Source of the DNA: Gammaproteobacteria bacterium
GTDB lineage: Bacteria > Pseudomonadota > Gammaproteobacteria > Steroidobacterales > PWYM01
Assembly (NCBI GenBank): GCA_020832005.1
Contig: JAFIFN010000022.1
Location: 1-39,105 of the forward strand
Direction of reading: 5' to 3'
DNA: 39,105 nt
In this document: one piece after another, positions 17,413 to 24,848 of the stretch
Numbering within the stretch: position 1 is the first letter of the stretch
How the letters are laid out: every line of letters begins with the position of its first letter
Position numbers and translations under genes: made by a program
Notes under the pieces: model-generated
Database searches by the model: none
What the model was told of the DNA's origin: nothing
The model's input: only the letters and a program-made list of their open reading frames with translations

Positions 17413-17958
17413 TCAGGCGTTGCCGACCGGCGGCTCTGTCGGCGTCATGTCGACCTGCTGCTGGTTGGACTGCTGTTGCTGCGCCTGCAGATACACGGCG
17501 TCGAAATTGATCGGCTGGAGCAGCAGCTGCGGGAAGCCGCCCTTGGAGATCGCCTCCGAGACCACCTCGCGAGCGTACGGATACAGCACGCTTGGGCAGT
17601 AGCTGCCGATCAGCGGGCGCATTTCCTCTTCCGAGTAGCCCTGGAGATTGAAGATACCGGCCTGCTGCAGTTCCACCAGAAACAGCGTGCGCTCTTCTGC
17701 GCCCTTCGCCTCGACCGTGATCGTGAGCAGGACTTCCCAGGCGGTCTCGCCAACCTGGCGCGAACTGCTCTTCAGGTTGAACTGGATCTGCGGTTCACCG
17801 GCCTGCCCGGCGAACACCTGCGGGCTGTTGGGCGACTCGAAGGAAAGATCCTTGATATAGATCTTCTGCAGTACCAGCTGGCGCTGCGGCTGGGAGGCGT
17901 CAGTGGCGCCTGCGGCGCCTTCGGCCGCGGAGTTGCCTGTCGAATTGTTCTCTGTCAT
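17413..17958 (-). CDS. secB: Protein-export chaperone SecB
   Basis: A 181-residue tetrameric cytoplasmic chaperone that keeps precursors unfolded and delivers them to SecA. The conserved core begins at QLVLQKIYIKDLSFESPNSP and includes GIFNLQGYSEEEMRPLIGSYCP and FPQLLLQPINFDAVY. Compared with the ~155 residues of E. coli SecB, this protein has a ~25-residue polar N-terminal extension and a glutamine-rich C-terminal tail (AQQQQSNQQQ). It lies 37 bp after grxC and 13 bp before gpsA in one operon. Confidence 0.96.
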   Translation of the reverse strand: MTENNSTGNSAAEGAAGATDASQPQRQLVLQKIYIKDLSFESPNSPQVFAGQAGEPQIQFNLKSSSRQVGETAWEVLLTITVEAKGAEERTLFLVELQQAGIFNLQGYSEEEMRPLIGSYCPSVLYPYAREVVSEAISKGGFPQLLLQPINFDAVYLQAQQQQSNQQQVDMTPTEPPVGNA

Positions 17959-17995
17959 CGCTTGAATCCTGCGTGGTTGCTATTGAGTGTGGGTG

Positions 17996-18265
17996 TCAGT
18001 CGGTTGCCGCGAGCAGGGCATCGAGTTTGCCGCCTTGTTCCAGCGCATGAAGTTCGTCACAACCGCCAATATGCCGGCCGGCAATGAATATCTGCGGGAC
18101 GCTGCGCGCCCCGCCGCTGCGCGTGAGCATCTGTTCACGCAGCTGTGGTGTCTCGTCGACGCGGTACTCTTCGTACTCGACGCCCTTGCGCGTCAGCAGC
18201 GCCTTGGCGCGCTGGCAGAATCCGCACCAGCCGGTGGTATAGAGTTCGACCCGTGCGCCGCTCAT
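17996..18265 (-). CDS. grxC: Glutaredoxin 3
   Basis: An 89-residue glutathione-dependent thiol-disulfide reductase. The active site is Cys14-Gly-Phe-Cys17 in TGWCGFCQRAKALL, a CxxC like the CPYC of classical glutaredoxins but with a different dipeptide. The glutathione-binding segments SVPQIFIAGRHIGGCDEL (with the cis-Pro preceded by Val) are intact. Its ATG overlaps the stop of the upstream rhodanese gene (ATGA), indicating coupled translation. The gene order rhodanese-grxC-secB is conserved in many gammaproteobacteria. Confidence 0.95.
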   Translation of the reverse strand: MSGARVELYTTGWCGFCQRAKALLTRKGVEYEEYRVDETPQLREQMLTRSGGARSVPQIFIAGRHIGGCDELHALEQGGKLDALLAATD

Positions 18266-18861
18266 GCAGCCGCATCCTTGTCGCCTGCACTCTTCGGCGT
18301 TTCATCCGGCGTGTTGTCACCGGGCTCGGCGCCCTCGCGCGCGGGCTGCCGTTGCTTGCCGCCACCGTTGCCGCCGCGCTTGCCACCGCCCTTGGGCCTG
18401 GATTTCCCCTTGTCCTGGGATTTCCCGGAGGGCTTATCCTGATCCTTGACCAGTGGCAGGTTCTCCTGACGCCAGGCGGACAGTCCGCCGCGCAGATTGA
18501 AGACCTGTTCGAATCCCTGCTGACGCAGCTCGCCGGCGGCACGTCCGCTGATCGTGGCGTTGTCGCACACCAGCAGCAGGGTTTTCTTGCGCAGCTTTGC
18601 GAGCGATTCCGGATTATCCTTAAGCGAGGCCGCCGGATGATGTCTGGCATTGACGATGTGTCCGGCGGTGAATGCGGCGGCGTCGCGCACATCAACGACG
18701 ACGGCACCACGATTGATCAGGCGCACGGCATCCGCGGTGGTCACACTGCTCGCGCCCTGCGCACGGCGGCGGAACTCATGGAAGGCGACAAGCAAGATCA
18801 TGACCACCAGAGCGGTCACCAGAAAGGGATGATTCCCGGAAAACTCGAAGATGCGTTCCAT
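18262..18861 (-). CDS. yibN: Membrane-anchored rhodanese-like protein (YibN type)
   Basis: A 199-residue protein. Residues ~10-30 (FLVTALVVMILLVAFHEF) form one membrane anchor, followed by a rhodanese domain (~40-135) with VVVDVRDAAAFTAGHIVNA and the active-site loop LLVCDNATISGRAAGEL, in which the catalytic cysteine is retained. Sulfur-transferase activity is therefore possible; the substrate is unknown. Residues ~140-199 form a low-complexity tail rich in Lys, Gly, Asp and Pro (GKSRPKGGGKRGGNGGGKQR), which E. coli YibN does not have as far as I recall. ATG 18861 is chosen because an extended -10 promoter lies just upstream; the frame is open much further only by chance on the strand opposite envC. 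Confidence 0.9.
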   Translation of the reverse strand: MERIFEFSGNHPFLVTALVVMILLVAFHEFRRRAQGASSVTTADAVRLINRGAVVVDVRDAAAFTAGHIVNARHHPAASLKDNPESLAKLRKKTLLLVCDNATISGRAAGELRQQGFEQVFNLRGGLSAWRQENLPLVKDQDKPSGKSQDKGKSRPKGGGKRGGNGGGKQRQPAREGAEPGDNTPDETPKSAGDKDAAA

Positions 18862-18891
18862 GGTCCGCCCAGGCAGCGTCGCAAACCCGGC

Positions 18892-18897
18892 ATTATA
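18892..18897 (-). promoter_or_regulatory. Extended -10 promoter of the yibN-grxC-secB-gpsA operon
   Basis: On the minus strand the sequence reads TTGCTATAATGCC, a perfect TATAAT with the TG extension one base ahead. A start of transcription near 18885 would give a leader of about 25 nt before ATG 18861. The -35 region is weak, as is allowed for extended -10 promoters. Confidence 0.7.
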
Positions 18898-18927
18898 GCA
18901 AGGCCAGCCTCGCTGAGGCTCTCTGCC

Positions 18928-20088
18928 GTGGCCTGGCTGTTGCTGGTGCCGGTGTGGCTTGTGCTTGCCGGCACGCTCGGCTGGGCGCCGCAGAGCCTGG
19001 CCCAGTCGGCCGAGCAGAGCGAACGCGAGCTCGAGCAGCTGCGTAGCCGAATCCAGAATCTTCAGCGCCAGATGCAGCGCCAGACCTCGCGACGCGATGC
19101 CCTGGCCGCCGAGTTGCGTGATGCCGAGACGGCCGGCGGGCGGCTGACCCGGCAGCTGGCCAGCACCGGCGAGGACCTCACGCGCGCCACCCGCCGGGCC
19201 GATGAAATGGCGGTCGCGCGCGACCGGGCCGCCGCCGCCGCCCTGGCCGAGCGCGAGCAGCTCTCCCGGCAGTTGCGCATCACCTTCCAGTCCGGGCGCC
19301 AGGAGCGACTGCGCCTGCTGCTCAACCAGCAGGATCCGGCCACGCTGGGGCGCATGCTCGTCTACCACGACTACCTGAACAGGTATCGCAGCCAGCAGCT
19401 CGATGCACTGCTGCGCAGTCTCGCCGAGGTTCGTCGTCTCAGCGAGGAGGCCGATGCTGCCCGAGCCGGTCTGGCGGCGCTGCAGGCGCGACAGCGGCAG
19501 GAACTGGCGAGCCTTGAACAGTCGCGTACCCAGCGCGCGCAGGCGCTCGCCCGACTGGATGCCGAGCTGGCGAGCACCGGCGGTGAACTCGAGGCGCTCA
19601 GGCGCCAGGAGCAGGCGCTGACCGATCTGATCGAACGCCTGCGGCGCGAGCTGGCCGGCTTTCCGGCCGACCCCCAGACGCCGTTCGCCTCGCTGCGCGG
19701 CAGCCTGGCGTGGCCTGCCAGTGGCCGCGCTGCGCGCGGTTTCGGCGATCCCAGGGGGGATGGCGGTCTGCGCTGGAACGGCGTGTTGCTCGAGGCGCCC
19801 CGAGGTGCCGCAGTGCGCGCGATCCACCATGGGCGCGTGGTGTATTCCGACTGGCTGCCCGGCATGGGACTGCTGCTTGTCATCGACCACGGTGGGGGCT
19901 ACATGAGCCTCTACGGGCACAACGAGAGCCTGCTGCGCGAGCCCGGCGACTGGGTAGCGCCCGGCGAGGCGGTGGCCAGCGTCGGCGACACCGGCGGCCA
20001 GAGCCAGGCCGGTCTGTACTTCGAGATCCGCAAGGACGGGCGTCCGGTCAACCCGCGGCCGTGGATGCGCGCCGCAGCAGCGCCCTGA
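18928..20088 (+). CDS. envC: EnvC-like murein hydrolase activator (M23/LytM domain)
   Basis: A periplasmic protein of about 386 residues. A hydrophobic signal (LLLVPVWLVLAG) is followed by a long coiled coil (~25-215, rich in Glu/Gln/Arg/Ala) and a C-terminal LytM domain (~250-385) with VVYSDWLPGMGLLLVIDHG and YMSLYGHNESLL. The usual catalytic HxH is replaced (GLYFEIRKDG instead of HLHFEIR), as in EnvC proteins that activate amidases rather than cut murein themselves. The start is uncertain: GTG 18928 has GAGG about 10 nt upstream and clears the yibN promoter, but its n-region lacks positive charge; ATG 18829 would overlap yibN. It is divergent from yibN and upstream of ctpA and yibQ, as in related genomes, but the phosphoglycerate mutase gene that often lies between is absent. 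Confidence 0.88.
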   Translation: MAWLLLVPVWLVLAGTLGWAPQSLAQSAEQSERELEQLRSRIQNLQRQMQRQTSRRDALAAELRDAETAGGRLTRQLASTGEDLTRATRRADEMAVARDRAAAAALAEREQLSRQLRITFQSGRQERLRLLLNQQDPATLGRMLVYHDYLNRYRSQQLDALLRSLAEVRRLSEEADAARAGLAALQARQRQELASLEQSRTQRAQALARLDAELASTGGELEALRRQEQALTDLIERLRRELAGFPADPQTPFASLRGSLAWPASGRAARGFGDPRGDGGLRWNGVLLEAPRGAAVRAIHHGRVVYSDWLPGMGLLLVIDHGGGYMSLYGHNESLLREPGDWVAPGEAVASVGDTGGQSQAGLYFEIRKDGRPVNPRPWMRAAAAP

Positions 20089-20126
20089 GTTGGCAGGCGG
20101 CGGGTGTGCAGCGGGCGCTGCGGCGA

Positions 20127-20155
20127 TTGGAGGTGTCGGAACGCTATGCTATCTT
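20127..20155 (+). promoter_or_regulatory. Possible sigma-70 promoter for ctpA
   Basis: TTGGAG (20127-20132) and TATCTT (20150-20155) are separated by 17 bp, the optimal spacer, 118 bp before the ctpA start. Each box matches consensus at four positions. The 184-bp gap between envC and ctpA otherwise shows only GC-rich sequence with short hairpins. Confidence 0.4.
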
Positions 20156-20272
20156 CAGGTGTCAGAGTGTGCGTGGAGCGCGCACGCGCCCCGAACTAAC
20201 GGTTCATCCCGCAGCCCCATGCGCGCGGGCGTCGGAGCGTGTGGTTCGGCGGAGCCTGGTTGGGAGAACTGG

Positions 20273-21511
20273 ATGTCATTGAAGATCCGCGGTGGTCTGG
20301 TGCTGATCGTCGGCACGGCGCTTGGCCTGACCCTGTCGCTGGGCGGCGGCGTGCTTGCCGAACGTCCGGGGCCCCTGCCGCTTGCAGGGCTTTCGGCGCC
20401 CTCCCTTGGGGCTGAGGAATCTCGGTTGCTCGCCGAGGTGATGGAGCGCGTGCGCCAGGATTATGTTGAAGACATCGATGACCGCCGCCTGATCGAAAGC
20501 GCCATCCGCGGTATGGTCGCCGAGCTCGACCCGCATTCGCAGTTCCTCGATGCCGACCAGTTCGAAGAGATCCGCATCAGCACCACCGGCAACTACAGTG
20601 GTGTCGGCCTGGAAGTCACGGTCGAAGACGGGCGTATCCGCGTCGTCACACCCATGGATGGTATGCCGGCTCACCATGCCGGCATCGCGCCCGGCGATGT
20701 CCTGCTGACCATCGATGAGCGTCCGGTCGACGGTACCCGCCTCAGTGACGCGGTCTCGCGCATGCGCGGACAGCCCGGCAGCAGTGTCGCGCTCGGTATC
20801 CTGCGCGAGGGCCACGATGAGCCGCTCACCTTCAATGTCCAACGCAAGGCGATCGCCGTGCGCAGTGTCCGTTCGGAGTACCTTGGCGATGGTTTCGGCT
20901 ACTTGCGGATCACGCATTTCAGCGAAACCACCCCGAAGGATCTGCGTCACGCCGTGGCGACCCTGAATCGACTCGCCGACGGTCGTCTTCGCGGTGCCGT
21001 GCTCGACCTGCGCGACAATCCCGGCGGCGTGCTCGATGCCGCGGTCGAAGTTGCAGACGCGTTCCTGGAACGCGGCGTGATTGTCAGCGGCGATGGCCGA
21101 TTGCGTGACGCCCGCTTCCAGCGCCGCGCCCGCGCCGGAGACCTGCTCGACGGGGCCGGACTCATCGTGCTGGTGAACTCGGGCTCGGCTTCTGCCTCCG
21201 AGATCGTCGCAGGCGCACTCAAGGATCACGGCCGGGCGACGCTGCTGGGCACGCACACCTACGGCAAGGGGTCGGTGCAGACCGTCATGCCGCTGTCAAA
21301 CGGCCGTGCAATCAAGCTGACCACCTCGCGCTACTTCACGCCCTCGGGTGCGTCGATCCATGAGCAGGGCATCCAGCCCGACGTGCTGGTGCAACAGCCC
21401 GGCGACAGGACCGCGGGGTTCGGGCCGGCGCATCTGGACGATGACTTTCAGCTGCGCGAGGCCCTGCACTGGCTTCGCAGCACAGGGGTCATGCACAGCC
21501 GCGCGCAGTGA
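20273..21511 (+). CDS. ctpA: Carboxy-terminal processing protease (S41 family)
   Basis: A 412-residue periplasmic serine protease. A signal or anchor segment (~8-28) is followed by an N-terminal helical region (VMERVRQDYVEDIDDRRLIE), a PDZ domain (~95-170; VVTPMDGMPAHHAGIAPGDV) and the peptidase core with FGYLRITHF, LDLRDNPGGVLDAAVEVAD, the Ser motif NSGSASASEIVAGALKD and the Lys motif TYGKGSVQTV, forming a Ser-Lys dyad. Likely substrates are murein-associated or outer-membrane proteins, as for related CtpA/Prc enzymes. ATG 20273 has GGGAGA 5-10 nt upstream. Its TGA overlaps the GTG start of the next gene, so the two are translationally coupled. Confidence 0.92.
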   Translation: MSLKIRGGLVLIVGTALGLTLSLGGGVLAERPGPLPLAGLSAPSLGAEESRLLAEVMERVRQDYVEDIDDRRLIESAIRGMVAELDPHSQFLDADQFEEIRISTTGNYSGVGLEVTVEDGRIRVVTPMDGMPAHHAGIAPGDVLLTIDERPVDGTRLSDAVSRMRGQPGSSVALGILREGHDEPLTFNVQRKAIAVRSVRSEYLGDGFGYLRITHFSETTPKDLRHAVATLNRLADGRLRGAVLDLRDNPGGVLDAAVEVADAFLERGVIVSGDGRLRDARFQRRARAGDLLDGAGLIVLVNSGSASASEIVAGALKDHGRATLLGTHTYGKGSVQTVMPLSNGRAIKLTTSRYFTPSGASIHEQGIQPDVLVQQPGDRTAGFGPAHLDDDFQLREALHWLRSTGVMHSRAQ

Positions 21512-22320
21512 CCCGGCGCGCATGGACCGGCAGCTTCGTCGGTCTGCTGCTCGCGCTGACCACGCTCGACGCGCAGGTCGCGTCCGCAAGGGCTGACCAG
21601 CACGGCGCCGCCGCGCCGCGAATCGCCATCATCATCGATGACCTCGGCTACCAGCTCGGGCCGGGTCTGCGCGCCACCCGCCTGCCCGCGCCGGTTGCTG
21701 TCGCCGTACTGCCGCACACCCCGTACGCCGACACCCTGGCCCGCGCCGCCCATGCGAGCGGTAAGCAGGTCATGCTGCACCTGCCGATGCAGGCCCGTGG
21801 CGCCCAGGTGCCGATCGGTCGCGGTGGCATCTACCTGGATACCCAGCGCCTGGAGCTTCGCGAGACGCTGACGGCGGCGCTGGCCTCCGTCCCGCACGTT
21901 GCCGGCGTCAACAACCACATGGGCAGCCTCGTCACCGCGCACCCCGGCCTGATGCGATGGCTGATGGAAGAGCTGGCGGATCGACAGCCGATGTACTGGG
22001 TGGACAGCCGCACGACGACGCAGACGGTTGCCCTTGATCTGGCACATGCGCTGGCCGTGCCCGCGCTGCGACGCGATGTGTTTCTTGACCATACCCCGAC
22101 GCCTGGGGCAGTGGCCGCACAGTTTGCACGCCTCAAGCAGCTCGCTCGCGTCCAGGGCAGCGCCGTGGCCATCGGTCATCCGCATGCGGTGACTCTGACC
22201 TTCCTCGAGGCCGCCCTGCCGGCCCTGGAGGAAGCCGGCATCACGCTGGTTTCTCCTGGCGAGCTGCTTGGCGACCCGCCCGCGCGCACCGCAGCCGCGC
22301 AGCACCGGCCACTGCCCTAG
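21508..22320 (+). CDS. Divergent polysaccharide deacetylase family protein (YibQ)
   Basis: A 270-residue exported protein of the YibQ/DUF610 type. The N-terminus RRAWTGSFVGLLLALTTLDA is a signal peptide. The domain begins with IAIIIDDLGYQLG, which carries the paired Asp of polysaccharide-deacetylase folds, followed by AVAVLPHTPYA, MLHLPMQ, GVNNHMGSLVT and FLDHTPTPG. Enzymatic activity has not been firmly shown for this family to my knowledge. It starts with GTG at 21508, overlapping the ctpA stop. The envC-ctpA-yibQ order is shared with Pseudomonas and points to cell-wall or envelope maintenance. Confidence 0.88.
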   Translation: MTRRAWTGSFVGLLLALTTLDAQVASARADQHGAAAPRIAIIIDDLGYQLGPGLRATRLPAPVAVAVLPHTPYADTLARAAHASGKQVMLHLPMQARGAQVPIGRGGIYLDTQRLELRETLTAALASVPHVAGVNNHMGSLVTAHPGLMRWLMEELADRQPMYWVDSRTTTQTVALDLAHALAVPALRRDVFLDHTPTPGAVAAQFARLKQLARVQGSAVAIGHPHAVTLTFLEAALPALEEAGITLVSPGELLGDPPARTAAAQHRPLP

Positions 22321-22331
22321 GCGCCGAAAAA

Positions 22332-23405
22332 ATGCCGGCCGCCGACACCGCCGCAAACACCGCCGTGGACATCGATCGCCTGGAAGCCGCCGGGCTGGCG
22401 CGCAGCGTGTACGGTGTACAGATCCTGCTGGCCCTGGTGGTGGTGCTTTACCTTCTGCTGGCCCAGCCGGTGGCCTTCGGCGCGCCAGGTGTTGCGCTGA
22501 TGCTGGGGGCTTACGCGAGCGCCCTGGCGCTGCTGGGGGTGTCGCTGGCGCTGGGTCTGGGGTCCGCGCGTCTGCGGCTCGCCCTCGAGCTTGCCTGCAT
22601 GATCGTCTTCATCACCGCGCTGCTGGCGATCACCGGCATGCACGCCCAGGGGCTGGCCAATCTGTACTTCCTGCCCATCGTGGCCAGTGCCTTCGCACTG
22701 GGCCGCACCAGTCTGCTGATCACCGCGCTGTTCGTGACGCTGGCCTATGTGGCGCTGACCGTGTTTGACGCCGGGATGGCGCCCTCTGCCGCTGTGCTCG
22801 GTGCGGCGTTGCTCCAGCTGCTGCCGTTGTGGCTGGTGACGGCGCTCAGTGTCCTGCTGCTGGCGCAGCTGCGCGCGGCGCGAGCGCGCATCCAGGCGCT
22901 GGCGGACAGCGATGCGCTCACCGGGCTGCTCAACGCCCGCGCTTTCGAGCGATTTCTTGCCAGGGAGCACGACAGCGCGCAGCGCTACCAGCGCCGCTAT
23001 TCCCTGCTGATGGTGAGTATCGAGGACTTTCGGCGTCTCGGCGGCTCTGACACCAGCGTCGGCGGGATGCAGGCCGTGCGCCTGGTCAGTGACGCGCTGC
23101 TGCGGGTAGTGCGCACCAGCGATGCGCTCTCAAGGCTCGGCGAACATCGCTTTGCGGTGTTTCTTGCAGAGACGCCGCGCGACATCGCCGAGACCGTGGC
23201 CCAGCGGATCCGCAACGTGGTGTTCGCGACCACGCTGCGCATCGGCGCGCAGATGCAACGTGTCCAGGTCAGCGTGGGCGTTGCCAGCTACCCCGATGAC
23301 GGTACTGACGTTCCAGCCCTGCTGGCGGCGGCAGAGCACGCCATGCAGAATGAAGCGCAGCTGCGCAAGCCGCCGCCGGGCAAGATCACCGTTCGCAAGC
23401 GTTGA
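22332..23405 (+). CDS. Membrane protein with degenerate GGDEF domain
   Basis: A 357-residue protein with five or six predicted membrane helices (~25-180), a short helical linker (LRAARARIQALADSDALTGLLN) and a C-terminal GGDEF-fold domain. The domain opens with the standard DALTGLLNARAF, but the active-site loop is GEHRF (residues 270-274) instead of GGDEF, and the first metal Asp region reads VSIEDFRRL with Ser in place of Asp. Diguanylate cyclase activity is therefore unlikely. The inhibitory-site RxxD is kept as RTSD at 261-264, exactly five residues ahead, so a c-di-GMP-binding receptor role is possible. The gene starts 12 bp after yibQ without a clear ribosome-binding site and is probably in the same operon. 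Confidence 0.85.
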   Translation: MPAADTAANTAVDIDRLEAAGLARSVYGVQILLALVVVLYLLLAQPVAFGAPGVALMLGAYASALALLGVSLALGLGSARLRLALELACMIVFITALLAITGMHAQGLANLYFLPIVASAFALGRTSLLITALFVTLAYVALTVFDAGMAPSAAVLGAALLQLLPLWLVTALSVLLLAQLRAARARIQALADSDALTGLLNARAFERFLAREHDSAQRYQRRYSLLMVSIEDFRRLGGSDTSVGGMQAVRLVSDALLRVVRTSDALSRLGEHRFAVFLAETPRDIAETVAQRIRNVVFATTLRIGAQMQRVQVSVGVASYPDDGTDVPALLAAAEHAMQNEAQLRKPPPGKITVRKR

Positions 23406-23463
23406 GCCACCGCGGCTGGCCGCCTGGAACACGCCCCGATCGCGAAGGTCAGAGTCAAGCAAG

Positions 23464-24150
23464 ATGTCTCTAAGAGCCCTGCCCCTGTTGGTATTCCTGC
23501 TGCCTGCGATAGGCGCCAACCTGTCGATGTGGCTGTCACAGTCACTTGGTTTGATTCCGCAGTGCAACGTCTACCTGGAGGGCTGTGCCAGCATCAGTGC
23601 GGCCGGCCGCTATGAGCCCGTCATTTTCTTTTTTCGTGCCACCATGATTGCCACGGCCGTACTGATGATGCTGTTTTGGCGCCTGTCGTGCTGCTGGCTG
23701 GCAGAACTCGGTGAACGCTCCCGCACCAGGCTGGTCGTCATCGAGGTGATCGGTTATGTCGCCGGCATCTTCCTGATCCTGTATTCGACCTTCCTCGGGA
23801 CGGAAGGGGATGCCTACCGACTGATGCGCCGCTATGGCGTGACCGTGTTCTTCGCGTTCAGCTATCTCGCCCAGTTGCTGATTACCGGTGTGCTGTGGCA
23901 TCGGCTGCGAGCCGGGCTCGCGCCTCCTTCAGCCTGGGTGCTCCGGCTGATGGTCGCTTTGTGCGCCCTGATGCTGCTGGGGGGGCTGGCAAGCATTCCG
24001 GCGGCGGAGTGGGCGCTTGACCGCTCGGCTGCCAACAACATCATCGAGTGGAACCTGTCCGGCTTGTTGATGGCATGGTTCCTGCTGGTGTGGCTGGCGT
24101 GGCGGCAGACGGCGTTTCACGTGGTCTTCAGGGTCCAGGCGAACACCTGA
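23464..24150 (+). CDS. Six-helix integral membrane protein, possibly Frag1/DRAM/Sfk1-like
   Basis: A 228-residue hydrophobic protein with six likely membrane helices (about residues 5-25, 52-75, 88-110, 122-146, 158-180 and 194-218). Between helices 1 and 2 there is a polar loop with CNVYLEGCASISAAGRYEP, and helix 6 begins with IIEWNLSG. The topology and these landmarks recall the Frag1/DRAM/Sfk1 family, but I assign this only tentatively; function is unknown. The start at ATG 23464 gives an immediate hydrophobic segment; the ribosome-binding site is weak. It lies 58 bp after the GGDEF gene on the same strand. Confidence 0.75.
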   Translation: MSLRALPLLVFLLPAIGANLSMWLSQSLGLIPQCNVYLEGCASISAAGRYEPVIFFFRATMIATAVLMMLFWRLSCCWLAELGERSRTRLVVIEVIGYVAGIFLILYSTFLGTEGDAYRLMRRYGVTVFFAFSYLAQLLITGVLWHRLRAGLAPPSAWVLRLMVALCALMLLGGLASIPAAEWALDRSAANNIIEWNLSGLLMAWFLLVWLAWRQTAFHVVFRVQANT

Positions 24151-24180
24151 TCACGCTCGGCGACCAGGCCCCGCGCCGGC

Positions 24181-24186
24181 TACAAT
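24181..24186 (+). promoter_or_regulatory. Possible -10 box for the NnrU-family gene
   Basis: TACAAT, a five-of-six match to TATAAT, lies 71 bp before the NnrU start in the context GGCTACAATGCCGGGG, very similar to the yibN -10 context (TATAATGCCGGG). No convincing -35 box is visible. Confidence 0.35.
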
Positions 24187-24256
24187 GCCGGGGTGCGAAC
24201 CGTCTGGCCCGGCCAATGGTCGTGCGCCCGCTTCATTGCAAGGAGAATCCGCCCGC

Positions 24257-24820
24257 ATGAGCTTACTTGTACTGGGCCTGGTCATTTTTTTCGCCGTGCA
24301 CCTGGTGCCCGCGGTACCGTCGCTGCGCGCCGCGCTGGTGCTGCGGTTCGGCCACAAGGGATATCGCATGGCATTCGCGCTGACCGCGCTGGTGGGGTTG
24401 ATCCTGATCATCTGGGGCAAGGGCCGTGCGCCGTATGTGCCCGTCTACGATGCGCCAGGCTGGGGTCGGCATGCGACGCAGCTGCTGATGCTGCCGGCGC
24501 TGATCCTGCTGCCGGCCGCGCACATGCCCGGGAACATCAAGCGCTATACGCGCCACCCGATGCTCTGGGGCGTGCTGCTGTTCGCGCTGGGACATCTGCT
24601 GGCCAATGGCGACCTCGCGTCGCTGCTGCTGTTCGGCGCGTTCGCGCTCTATGCACCGCTGGCCATGGTCTCGGCCAACGTCCGCGGCGCGCGGCTGGCC
24701 ACGGCAGCCCAGCCCTGGGTGCGCGACCTTCGCGTCGTTGCCGCCGGGGTGATCACCTACCTGCTGCTGGCCTGGCTGCATCCCTGGCTGTTCGGCGCGG
24801 CCGCGTTCGTCCGGTCATGA
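24257..24820 (+). CDS. NnrU family membrane protein
   Basis: A 187-residue protein with about five membrane helices, matching the NnrU family (originally linked to nitric-oxide and nitrite metabolism in denitrifiers, though many homologues occur without denitrification genes). Landmarks are the N-terminal LVIFFAVHLVPAVPSLRA, the HKGYRMAFALTALVG segment and IKRYTRHPMLWGVLLFALGHLLANGD, which resembles the methyltransferase-like fold of isoprenylcysteine enzymes. No denitrification genes are present in the window. ATG 24257 is preceded by AAGGAGA; the longer reading from 24185 would add unsupported residues. Confidence 0.85.
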   Translation: MSLLVLGLVIFFAVHLVPAVPSLRAALVLRFGHKGYRMAFALTALVGLILIIWGKGRAPYVPVYDAPGWGRHATQLLMLPALILLPAAHMPGNIKRYTRHPMLWGVLLFALGHLLANGDLASLLLFGAFALYAPLAMVSANVRGARLATAAQPWVRDLRVVAAGVITYLLLAWLHPWLFGAAAFVRS

Positions 24821-24848
24821 GCCACACGGCGCGGCGCGGCAGTTCCTG

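Noticed and set aside
18262-19920. Open minus-strand frame of about 550 codons running through yibN and on opposite envC
   Set aside because: Only the last ~199 codons have rhodanese similarity. The rest is the complement of envC coding sequence, and the yibN promoter lies at 18892-18897, inside it.
19700-20088. EnvC-like protein as an active M23 endopeptidase
   Set aside because: The HxH metal motif is replaced by LYF, so the domain fits an amidase activator rather than a peptidase.
22332-23405. Active diguanylate cyclase
   Set aside because: The active-site loop is GEHRF and the metal-binding Asp is missing, so catalysis is unlikely.
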